From Immersiella caudata (lineage: Eukaryota > Ascomycota > Sordariomycetes > Sordariales > Lasiosphaeriaceae), in the NCBI GenBank assembly GCA_030512335.1, contig JAULSU010000003.1, positions 992,001-1,056,000 of the forward strand: a stretch of 64,000 nucleotides of DNA. Direction: 5' to 3'. Shown in pieces: positions 1 through 9,286 of the stretch. A model generated the notes under the pieces. The model worked only from the letters and a program-made list of their open reading frames with translations. It was not told where the DNA came from and ran no database searches. The position numbers and the translations under genes are program-made. Position 1 is the first letter of the stretch; each line of letters starts with the position of its first letter.

Positions 1-1
1 T

Positions 2-247
2 ACCGAAGGTAGCTACGCCATGTTCGATGCTACCGAAGGCGACACCATCACATCCATTGCAAACCGATTCCGTGTCCCCGAGGGGATCCTCATCGCGGCG
101 AATCAGTGGAAACGGGCGACAGGCACGACCAAATTATCCAAGACTTGGATGCAGCAACTCAAAGTCAAGATCCCCGCTGTCGGGCCCGATGGGCATAGCT
201 CCATCGCTCCTCGACTTGCCACAGGCTTTTATCTCGAAGCTCACTAG
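2..247 (+). CDS. LysM-domain protein, C-terminal part (5' truncated by window)
   Basis: The reading frame is open to the left edge of the window and stops at 245-247, so only about the last 80 codons are present. The segment around GDTITSIANRF, followed by V-P-x-G-x-L-I-x-A-N-Q-W, fits a LysM repeat: G-D-T start, hydrophobic helix, then an asparagine near the end. LysM modules bind chitin or peptidoglycan oligosaccharides, and in fungi they occur in secreted effectors and chitinase-like proteins. The A-T-E-G pattern just before it also occurs at the very left edge, which may indicate a repeated linker. The signal peptide and any catalytic domain would lie outside the window. Secretion and chitin binding are family inference. 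Confidence 0.6.
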   Translation, partial: TEGSYAMFDATEGDTITSIANRFRVPEGILIAANQWKRATGTTKLSKTWMQQLKVKIPAVGPDGHSSIAPRLATGFYLEAH

Positions 248-1177
248 TGGATGGTGAGTAGGTCACCGTCTTGTTTCCTGATGGCCACATGATTCTAACA
301 TCTTTATTTCAGTCTACCCTGCATGGATGCTCTTCCAGCTAGCGGATTGGACTTGCTTGTCACAGGTGCCTCCAAGGATGCAAGCAACCATAGCAGGAAA
401 TCTTTTTTTCAGGGGCTAGCAAACGTCATGATGGCTTGTTGGCTGTACTTAGTTTTTCTAGTCCACGCACAGTCATTCCACTCTTTTGTCGTTGGTGATA
501 TCTCTCATTCCGTGTATGACCTTTGTGCATGCTCTCAAATTTTGCCTTATGCCAGCATCACCAACGCTGGAAATGGCAAAAAAGTACAGCTTAGGTCCAT
601 CAAAACTTTTCCGAGCACCGCCAGTTTCGACAGACAAGAAGAACGCGAAGCAAAAACATATAACACCGAGGGTTCGCTGGTCGTCACCGACCCAAAGCAT
701 TTACTAAACACAAAGGAAGTTGGGGGAAGGTACCTAGGTACGGAAAGACATGCAGACATCCAAGATAAGCAAAGCCGCCAGTCTTTCGGATGCTCGTTCC
801 TCTAAACCAACGCTACCCTCCATTTCATACCCCCCCTCCTCTCCTTCAACTTCTCCCCTTTCAACACCCCATGCAAGTAACACTCCCCCACCACCTCATA
901 CTCCCAGATCATCTCAATTGGCTCCAACCAAGCAACCGATCTCAACTACTGTTCCACAGCCGACGCTTTCTCTTCTATCCCTGGTATCGGGCTGCCTTCT
1001 CCAACACCTCCGTCTCCCCTCCTCCATTTCCAGCTCCATTACCACCCATCTCTTCACCTCCAGCCCCTTGATATCCCACTCCGTCCCCTACCTCCGCAAC
1101 ACCCCCTACTCCCACTTTATCAACCTCTCCACAGATAGACCCTCCCACTGCCTGCCCATCCCCACCATCTCTCTTCC
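248..1177. other. Intergenic, CT-rich; no gene seen
   Basis: The stretch from about 810 to 1180 is strongly pyrimidine-rich (runs of CCCTCC, CCACCT). This makes long proline/serine open frames on the + strand with no domain character. Nothing in 248-810 looks coding. Confidence 0.5.
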
Positions 1178-2650
1178 CTACTCCGTCCCCAATACCTCTT
1201 CCCTACTCCGTCCCCAATGCCTCTCCCTCTCGTCTTCCTCCTCACCGGAACGCCCCCCCACCTCCGCACTCGAAACCTCTCTCCCCCTCCTTCTCAAAAC
1301 AAACGGAACCCTTCCCCCTTCCAACCCCCAAACCTCATCCCCCTTCCTCACACCCACCGGAAACATCCCCATATACCCCGTGTACAGCAGCGCAAACCTC
1401 CACCCTTCCATACGCCCCGCCATTTTCTCCAACGCACGGCCTGCATTCTCCCAGTTCGCTCCCGCAACGGTTTTCATGCCCTCTCGCAAGAGGGACATGA
1501 AGACTTCCTTTGCTGAGGCGAGTGAGGACGACTCGCTCTCTCGCGTGGAGGGAGTCCAACCAAAGAGGAAAATATCTCCAAGAGGGCTTCCAAGATGGGC
1601 TGGTCGCTGTCGGGGTAGTGGACGATATGTTTTTGGGTTTCTGCCTCTACCAGGGCGCGGATCATGGATTGGGCGTTGTACCAGTGGGCGGCGATGGCCG
1701 CGACGCCTGTGACGTCTTCTGATTGTGGAGTATTGTCGGGCGGGAACTGGGAGATGGCGACGATGGCGTTGTGTCCTTCGCAGGCGCATGGGAGATGGAC
1801 ACAAGTTGCGAGTAGTGTGATGGATGGTGAAGTCTTGCAGGACGATGAAGGGGTTCCGTTGGGAATGAGATTCGACGATGGCCGTGCAGAGGTCTGAGCG
1901 TTGGGATAGGCGCTCTATGGGCGGCGGTTTGGTGATGTCTGGGGCCTAGGAGGGTATGCGCGGCATCACAGCCTTGGGCTCGTTGTTCGTATTGGTTGGG
2001 CTGCGACCCCTGGCTTCCGATAGCAACTGGATTCCTTCCATTGTTTTCTGGAAGAGGAACCGAAAGATACGCAAATCCTCGTTTTCGTTTGCTTTGAGGC
2101 TGCCAACCAACGCTTGCGCCTAGATATCAACGTCCCCGTGGATGGACGAGGTAAACAGGATCGCCAACCGCTCTTCCGGGGAGCTCGCCTCGGTGTAGCG
2201 ACAGCGACGCAACAGCTCCACAAACGGAAAACCCCAGCTCCCACTCGCTGCACCAACTTCCTCGGCTGCCTGACAGATGCTTCTCGCCTTTGAGAAAAAC
2301 GTCGCACATTCAACTCCAGCCTGCACCTCTTGGGAAAACATGCCAATTCCAAATAGGGGCCACGGGATGATAGATGCGCTGACAAAGGCGTTGATGAACC
2401 CATTCGCTGGGGAAGCCCACTGGGCTCCGACAAAGCGCAGCTGCTTTGCCCAGATATAGGCCGGCAGTTTGTGGAGTGATCGGAACCATGGACGGGCGAG
2501 AAATTTGTCGAGAGCTGCCCATGCAGGCAAGTGTGCTCGATTGAATCCAGTAGGTAGATGCGAGCTGGTTACAACACAGGCTAACCACCGCCTTCTCTGA
2601 ACCCAGGCCTGCCACAACTGTCGGGACATGCTATTCACCAAAGACCGCAT
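1178..2650 (-). pseudogene. HET-domain-type (HET-6-like) gene, broken
   Basis: Pieces of one HET-6-like protein lie in different frames on the minus strand. The first piece (about 2650-2120) has an L-P-A-W-x-A-L-x-x-F-L-A-R-P-W-F motif and then L-L-R-R-C-R-x-T-E-A-S-S-P-E-E-R-L-A, which resembles the 'L-L-x-x-T-R-x-x-x-A-T-D-P-R-D-K' box of HET proteins. The tail (about 1804-1178) ends with KGDEVWGLEGGRVPFVLRR, the typical C-terminal motif (G-D-x-x-x-x-L-x-G-x-x-x-P-F-V-L-R). Between them the frame changes near 1600 and a stop falls at about 2120. The family's usual W-V-x-Q-E after A-R-P-W-F is eroded. HET proteins act in recognition of non-self after hyphal fusion. Most likely this is a decayed copy. 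Introns could explain one of the frame changes but not the worn motifs. Confidence 0.5.
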
Positions 2651-4320
2651 GTGGGCAGCGTTTTAGAGTCATGTCGGAAGCTGCGACCCCTGGACCTGGG
2701 GCTTGAGTCCACAACAGATCACGTACATTGTCCTGACTCTCACCCAAGCCGTGTGGGCACATTTTGAGAGCCCTGCGACAAGAAAAGAGGGCGACATCAT
2801 TGCTCCGACACGGCTTTGCTTCGTTGCCATCCGCTTCGCCACAGATCTGGACACATACGAGGGGCATTTGAAGGGCCGCCATGACGTCCAGGGACTCGGT
2901 GCTGATGGAAAGTAGCGCAATTTTGAAGCTTGGACTGGCCCAGCCTATGGCCACAGCAACGAGCTAATTACGAACCGTCAGGACAAAGTACAGCGCCATC
3001 CAGTCTGGCCCCTACCGAGATTCAGGCCGGTTCAAGACTGGTATGAAACATCCGAGTCGACACGGGAGGGAGCTTTCGCGGCAACTGGCGAAGTGATGGA
3101 TGCCGTGATACTTGAAAAGATGATCGAGAGGTTGGGGCAGCTACGGCTCGTCGACTAGAACACAAGGCGTAACAACCATCGATTGGAGGGCTAAGAGTGA
3201 ACTCGGAAAGCCCTGTATGGGGATTGTCAGAGGCGTCTTGTTAGTTCTTTAACGACTAGATATTTAAACCTTATATTCCCTGCAACACCCTATCGTAGCC
3301 CTCTTGAGCCTCAACAAGGCGTCTTTGAGAATAGACCAAGTGTCCTCCAGATCTTAGCAATCGCCGAATGTAATGCAGCCAATACCTCTCAAGTCGTGAA
3401 ATGTATTTTAAGGCTCATTCGCCACTAGTAGCACCTCATAATGCAAAAAGACAGGGTTTAGTAAGGTCTGGACAAAGACTCTGGCAATCTGGTTAACGCA
3501 TGGCACACAGTGGCCCAAGCGGCGTGGAAGGAATCGGATCACAGTGCGAGTGACACAAAGCAAACAGCAAAGTGGACTCCCCACCTAGGACTTGAGCACG
3601 AGATTCCACCTGGTTTCTAAAGCAAAGCCGGCTGTTTGGTCAAGCGTTAGGGGTGTTGACCAGTTCATAGGTCATGGTGATCTGCAAGATAGTTCCGAAA
3701 GGTTGTGGCTTTGAAGGCTTCACACCACGCACTAGGGCAGGCCATTGGAGCCATTGCCATGTCAACATTTCGTGTAACCTAGACCTGACAGAGCCCGCCA
3801 CAGAGACCCACTACCCGTCTCGCACCTCGACCTGTTCGGCTGTCGGGCCCAAAATCGCCGTCTCGAACTACTGTTCAACGGTGCGTCACGTGGGTGTACA
3901 TTGACGCCGGACCCTGCGCCTTGCTGATACATTGATTGCAGGCTGACTGGATTGTGTGGTACTCCGCACAAATGTGCGGTGCGCAATTCGGGCTGATCTC
4001 CTGATCCCTCCGTGTGGAGATCTGCCGCTTCCCGATTTGGAGGAAACAGCCATTGGGCAGTGAGCCTGGAACTGCGCAAGCGGCACCTCGCATTACGCTG
4101 CGCCACTAAGCAATGCGAATTCAACCTGCAGAACCCAATCGCGAGCCATGAGCGGCCAAGAGGTCGGATTGGATATCGTATTGACGCGCAAGCTGAAAGG
4201 ATCGATCCTCTTTATAACCTGGAAGCTGCGCAAACCCGACTTCCGACTCCAGCTCCCAGCGATCCCGAGAAGCAATCGACACTCCCGCAACTTTTCAGAC
4301 CCAACCAAACTTTCTCCGAA
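2651..4320. other. Intergenic / decayed sequence upstream of the syntaxin gene
   Basis: No gene is convincing here. A + frame from about 2917 to 3159 stays open for 80 codons and ends in a charged helix-like tail (E-V-M-D-A-V-I-L-E-K-M-I-E-R-L). It has no ATG and no recognised domain, so it may be an exon relic. The rest (3160-4320) holds only scattered short frames and includes the syntaxin promoter. Confidence 0.4.
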
Positions 4321-5307
4321 ATGTCATACCAAACAAATTATCCCACCGAGGGGCACGAGATGCAAACACATAGCCAAGGCGGGCACTCGGCTCTCGAGCT
4401 CAGCGATTTCCTCGCGCGCGTCGACAACACCAGAATCGAGATCCGAAACCTCGCCGCTGATATCCAGCACATCTCCAATCTGCAACAGCGCACTCTGAGC
4501 ACCACCAATCCGAATAGCCAAGCCCAGCACCAGCTCGATCAGGTCCTGGCCCTCACCCAGCAGAAGAGCGCAACCATTCGCGAGCAGATCCAGAGCCTCA
4601 AACACGACACTGAAAACACACCCGACTCAGGCTTCGGCAACAGCGCCTTCCGCCGCAAGAAGGGCCAAGTCGAGAGCCTAACCGCCGATTTCAAGAGAGA
4701 GGTGCAGAATCTGCTCCACGAGCGACAAAACTACGACTCTCTCTGCCGTGATCAGATTGCCAGGCAATACCGCATTGCCAACCCCAGCGCGACCGAAGAG
4801 GAGGCGCAAAGCGCAGCGGACAGGAACCTGTACGAGGATGGCATCTTTCAGGCGGCGGCACGTCTCTCCTCTCAGTCTATCATGCCCCAATTGTTTTCTT
4901 CGTCTCCGCGCCCACCATTTGCTGACATTTTTTCTCCACCGCTGTAGCTCCGTACGAACAACGCAAAAACAGGCCAGGCCTCGGCAGCCCTGGGCGCTGT
5001 GAGGGCGCGGCAGAACGAAATGCAGAAAGTCGAGCAATCTCTCGCCGAGCTTGCGCAACTCTTCCAGGACTTGGACACGTTGGTCGTACAAGACGGGGTT
5101 GTCATTCAGCGCATCGAAGAGCAAACGCGGCAGGCAGACGAGGACCTCACCAAGGGGATCGGGGAGATCACCGTTGCTCAACGGTCGGTTTTGCGCCGTC
5201 GCAAGATGAAGTGGATCTGCTTTGGCGTCGTCGTCGCCATCGTTGTTCTTCTGGGGCTTGGCATCGGTCTTTGGCAGGCATGGTTGCACGGCGCGATCAA
5301 GTTTTGA
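4321..5307 (+). CDS. Syntaxin, plasma-membrane Qa-SNARE (Sso1-like)
   Basis: Predicted exons are 4321-4857 and 4948-5307, giving 298 residues, a normal syntaxin length. The order is a short polar N-terminus, a helical N-terminal domain (about 30-170), a SNARE helix (about 200-262), a basic juxtamembrane stretch (R-R-R-K-M-K) and one C-terminal anchor (about 268-290). Syntaxins of this type drive fusion of secretory vesicles with the plasma membrane. The start at 4321 was chosen because the frame upstream lacks family character. The phase requires a GC-AG intron (donor GCACGT at 4858, branch-like CTGAC at 4922-4926, acceptor AG at 4946-4947), since the nearest GT donor breaks the frame. The core has L-V-V-Q-D-G where animal syntaxins have L-V-x-x-Q-G, so the zero-layer Gln is Asp228. 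Confidence 0.85.
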
Positions 5308-5440
5308 GTCGACACGGCATAGAGGCACGCGAAAACGGATCAATCCCGTCGGCGGATACAGGATATACCATAATATTACCTATATCAATATTCTCGAGTC
5401 CATCCCCTGTTCTGGACGAACTCTCCTCACCGTGCTGCTC

Positions 5441-6517
5441 TCACCAGCTCCCCGGCGCCGACCCCCGATAAACAAACAACATACTCTCCGCCCCCTCCGG
5501 CAACGCCAGCGTCTCCACCGCCGTCCCTTCCAGCCCCAGCCCCGGCCTACTCCCCACCAGTGCCGCTCCCGTCATCGGCACCACGACCGCCTCCGACGAC
5601 GCCATCTTCGCCACGCATCTCCCCCCCTTGGGAAAAATTACATCCTTCATCCACATCTCAAACGCCCTGATCTGATGCCTACACCCCTCCCATCCCTCAC
5701 TAAACTCCGCCAACCCGCCCGCGCTCGTCATATCGCTCATCGCCCAGCGCCCCGCATCCGCAAAGTTCTCCTGCAGCGTGGACCGCGCGTACGGCGTTGG
5801 CAAGGCGGAATCATTCGCCAGCGCGCGAGTCCACAGCGCCGTGTTGGAGAAGGGCTTGTCGGGTTCGTAGCCGTGGGCGATGACGGCGGAGCGCCGCGCC
5901 GAGATGTCGAGGATGTGGACGAATTCGTGGAAGAGCACGCCCAGCCGGAAATACGACGGTGTAAAGACTAGCACGGAGCCGCGCGTGTAGGCGGCTGCGT
6001 CTGCCAGCCCGGGAGCGGGCGAAGGGAGGATCATCAGGTTGGAGACGTAGGAGCGCATGCCGACGGGGACTTGGGAGAGGGTGTCGAGGATGGTGTCCCA
6101 GCTTTCTTTGGAGGCCTTGTGGCGGCAGATGGTCCAGGGGGCGGTGCAGTCTTCAAACCAGACGTCGCGCACGAGGAAGTCGGAGGGGGAAAAGTGGTTT
6201 GTTTGGGCTTCTTCGAGGCAGTGCTTGGGCATCCAGGCGGGGCTCCAGTCATGGAGGCGGTAGCGCTGGGAGGGGAGGATGGCGCGGAACCGCTTGTCTT
6301 GGTATTCTTCTGAGAAGGGGGGGTCGACGGAGGGCATGTTGATTTCGTCTAGGAGGTGCGAGGCGTCTATTTGCTGGGAGGATTCTGAGTGGTGGGAGGA
6401 TTCTGTTTGCCGGGAGGACTCAGTTTGCTGCTTGTTGTGGTCCCGAGGGAGGGAGAGGGCCGAGATGGCGGGTATCCCCGCAGCGATGATTACGAGGAGG
6501 CGGCGTAGGGAACACAT
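5441..6517 (-). CDS. Secreted HExxH metallopeptidase-like protein
   Basis: This is a single exon of 358 residues. A signal peptide is clear (M-C-S-L-R-R then a hydrophobic stretch ending A-L-S), followed by a Gln/Ser-rich spacer. The core has G-V-L-F-H-E-F-V-H-I-L-D, a zinc-binding HExxH, and downstream L-Q-E-N-F-A-D, whose Glu could be the third zinc ligand. Four cysteines lie in the middle and C-terminal parts. The arrangement resembles fungal secreted proteins often labelled conidiation-specific protein 13, a match I make only tentatively. Catalytic activity is inferred from the motif. Its start is 0.9 kb from the divergent membrane-protein gene at 7444, so the two may share a promoter region. 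Confidence 0.7.
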   Translation of the reverse strand: MCSLRRLLVIIAAGIPAISALSLPRDHNKQQTESSRQTESSHHSESSQQIDASHLLDEINMPSVDPPFSEEYQDKRFRAILPSQRYRLHDWSPAWMPKHCLEEAQTNHFSPSDFLVRDVWFEDCTAPWTICRHKASKESWDTILDTLSQVPVGMRSYVSNLMILPSPAPGLADAAAYTRGSVLVFTPSYFRLGVLFHEFVHILDISARRSAVIAHGYEPDKPFSNTALWTRALANDSALPTPYARSTLQENFADAGRWAMSDMTSAGGLAEFSEGWEGCRHQIRAFEMWMKDVIFPKGGRCVAKMASSEAVVVPMTGAALVGSRPGLGLEGTAVETLALPEGAESMLFVYRGSAPGSW

Positions 6518-7443
6518 CTTGACTGCCGTTTAGTTTGGCAAAGGAGTTTGACCGCATTTTCGGCCAAGAAGGGTTCCATAAAGAGACACTTTCCGGTTTT
6601 CATATCATCTAGAAGAAATTCTTGGATTATCACGACGTCAATCAGAAAACGGCATCACCCAATTCGGCGTCTTCCGCTGTCAGTTCCATCGATGTTGCAA
6701 CGGCTCGCAAGTTCCCAGCGAGTCATCTTCTCCCATTGTGCCATCTCTCTGACTGATGAACCACATGGGAAACAATAAGTGAGCTGTTGCAGTTTGACAG
6801 GAACCTGGAGCGTATCTCCTGACTCAAAGATCCTCCGGCACCATCGCGCACCAACCGTACGCCGGCCAGGGATCCACCGGCCGCTAGAACCGTCGTCTAG
6901 CTCCATGCATGTCCGATTCTTCCGTGGTTGAATCAAAACAGCCTCAAAATGACATGAACCTGGAGACTCTGCCGTCTGGTTGCAGTTAGCGGCGTTTTAG
7001 GCCTGCGCAACGTTCAACGGCAGGACAGTGATGAGTCGCAAGTCCGACGTCATTTGGTCGATCGAGATCTTGTATTCACAAAACTGCCATTACATATGCG
7101 TCCATCTGTTGCATGGCGCTCATTTCCAACTTGTCGTTCATCGTGGCGGTCTGCATTTTTGCGATGCCGAATCAGAGAGCCCCTGAATGCCAAGAAAACA
7201 TCTTCTCCAATCACCGCCATGGACCGACTGGCCCACCCTGTCAACAGTTCAACCAAAATCGATGAGTTTTGGCGAAAATGAGGCGATTGGTCGCCCCAGC
7301 TGCGTGGATGCCTCAGGTCCCCGCAGCTTCCCCGCCGACGACTTCAGCTTCTCTCTCCTCCGCAGCCGGACGTGTTTATGGAATTTTTCATGCTCCCAAA
7401 TGCTCCTTGATTTCGAAACCGTAATTGCGGCCTCTTTGCCAGT
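6518..7443. promoter_or_regulatory. Divergent intergenic region between the HExxH gene and the membrane-protein gene
   Basis: About 0.9 kb lies between two divergent starts. No coding signal is seen. It presumably holds both promoters, but no specific site could be named. Confidence 0.4.
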
Positions 7444-9060
7444 ATGAACTACACCATCGTCGTCCCTGAGGGCACGACCGACCATGGAAACCCGCAGCTG
7501 CTGTGCACCCCCGCAAGATGGTACGACTACATATTCTTTATCTTCGCCAATTACCTGGCCCATGCTGCGACTGTCGTCCCAATTCCAGGCCAAGACATCG
7601 AGGCGTCCATCTGCGCCGTTCTTCTCGCCTTGATGCTGCCCGGAAGTGCTGTCGCCCGCTCTGTCACGGTTATCTTGCGCCGGCCTGCAACGCATCGACA
7701 GGATCCGCTACGGTGCGCTGCACGAGCCGGCGCCCTTTGCATTGTTCTGAAGAAGCCCACGGGCGGCTATTGGGCTAAATACCTCACGCGGGGGCAAAGG
7801 CCGACCGGGGGGCGCGATGTTGAGCGAGGCAGGAATGCTGAAGCGCCTCATTTGGCAACAACGAGGCCAATCCCGGTCTCCACAGCGCCGAACGATACCG
7901 TCACGGGCTCCGGAAATGCCGATGCAGCCGAAGTGGAGAAGCCAGTGGAGGGGGCCAGCCACCAGGACGGGCCGGCAGCGGAAGTGGAGAAAGAAAAGGC
8001 ATTGCCTGCACATCAAGTGTCCGTTCAGGGGCCCTTGGACGGCGCCAAGCTCAGTCAGTCCTCGAAGCAGTGGGACAATCCCAAGTATGGCTACGAACCC
8101 GTCCCACACGGCAGTCAGATTCACGGCGAATACTGGCTCGACAAAGACTACTATCTCGCTCTTCTGCCGCCGACTGGGCTACCCAACCTGAAGCTAGACG
8201 TGGGCGAAGAGCCATCCCAGGAAGGGCCGGATTCGAGCACTTCCCGCTTTCGCCATGACGGCCCCTTGCTATCCTGCAGCTACAACTTCGCCAAGCTCAT
8301 GATCGGTCTACTCCAGTCGATATGGGCCTTCATCACCATCTATCGCGCAAGAGGAAATCAGATTCAGCAATACGGTTACGCCGCCTTTGGACTCACGGTG
8401 GCGCCCTACGCCACAATGTCCATCATCAACACCATTGCGAACTTATTAACACCCGAGTACCCTTCAGTCTTTGTCGTCCGCACATCGTTGTTGACAAGAC
8501 TCGAAGGTGAAAGCAAGGCCCGCTTTCAGGGGACCCTCAACGTGGTTGAAATCTCAGAATCTCAGGATGAAGTAACCCAGCACGGGCTCGCTAGCTTCGG
8601 CGCATCGTTAGATTCACTATCTTTCCCAAGCCCCGATAATCCAATCAGTCTTGGAGGCTTCATCCAGGGCATAAGCATCGTCCTGAGCCTGGTGCCCCTT
8701 GCCATTGTGGGCGGGCTGTCTGGATTCCGCTCTGAGAACAGCACTCAAATGGAAAGGGGGTTTACCATGTCTTGGCTCGTGCTGGGAATTGTTTATGGCG
8801 CTTTACATCCGGAACTATCTCTCGATCAAGATTTCTGGTTTCCGAGCTTCCGGGCACTGACAGCACCGCTGAGGAATGGCCCTTGGTCGAACAAAAGAGC
8901 GAAGAAGCGACGGCAAAGGGATGGTGACCCGGAAAGACCCAACGGAATCGGAGCTGGGATATCGATTGTTTTGATCTTTGCAACGCCTGTGTTTGGTGGT
9001 ATGGCCATTGTGGGGAAGATGATCCACGAGTTTGGTGTGTGTACCTTGCTTCGGGGGTGA
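7444..9060 (+). CDS. Multi-pass membrane protein of unknown function
   Basis: The open frame encodes 538 residues. Two hydrophobic segments lie near the N-terminus (about 26-45 and 58-80). A low-complexity charged region follows (about 110-205, with repeated A-x-V-E-K). The second half has about five further helices, including K-L-M-I-G-L-L-Q-S-I-W-A-F and Y-G-Y-A-A-F-G-L-T-V-A-P-Y-A. A motif of the form Y-R-A-R-G-N-Q-I-x-x-Y-G-Y-A-A-F-G-L-T-V is shared with uncharacterised multi-helix proteins I associate with ascomycetes. I do not recognise a function. The 3' end is uncertain: GTGTGTACC at 9033 could be a 5' splice site and the final residues C-T-L-L-R-G may be intron read-through. It lies next to the polysaccharide-type genes, but no functional link is shown. 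Confidence 0.65.
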   Translation: MNYTIVVPEGTTDHGNPQLLCTPARWYDYIFFIFANYLAHAATVVPIPGQDIEASICAVLLALMLPGSAVARSVTVILRRPATHRQDPLRCAARAGALCIVLKKPTGGYWAKYLTRGQRPTGGRDVERGRNAEAPHLATTRPIPVSTAPNDTVTGSGNADAAEVEKPVEGASHQDGPAAEVEKEKALPAHQVSVQGPLDGAKLSQSSKQWDNPKYGYEPVPHGSQIHGEYWLDKDYYLALLPPTGLPNLKLDVGEEPSQEGPDSSTSRFRHDGPLLSCSYNFAKLMIGLLQSIWAFITIYRARGNQIQQYGYAAFGLTVAPYATMSIINTIANLLTPEYPSVFVVRTSLLTRLEGESKARFQGTLNVVEISESQDEVTQHGLASFGASLDSLSFPSPDNPISLGGFIQGISIVLSLVPLAIVGGLSGFRSENSTQMERGFTMSWLVLGIVYGALHPELSLDQDFWFPSFRALTAPLRNGPWSNKRAKKRRQRDGDPERPNGIGAGISIVLIFATPVFGGMAIVGKMIHEFGVCTLLRG

Positions 9061-9286
9061 TTGCCCCCCCTTCTTCTTCATTGATCAAGATGTCTGTTGT
9101 GGTAGAAGGGGTCCAATAAAGGTGAGGCGGGCTCTTGGCATTGGTCTCAATGAAGGGGTTTTCTCGTTGTATGTTCGACCCCTGAGCACCCGAATGCCAA
9201 GAAAAAGGGTCACGAAAGCCCCAAGACACGCCAGCAAAAGATCCTATTACAAAACATGGCAGTGAGACCACCATCTACGACCCCAC

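Noticed and set aside
750..1712. 320-codon + frame rich in Ser/Pro/Thr
   Set aside because: Produced by pyrimidine-rich sequence and lying antisense to the HET remnant. No domain, and the composition follows the base content.
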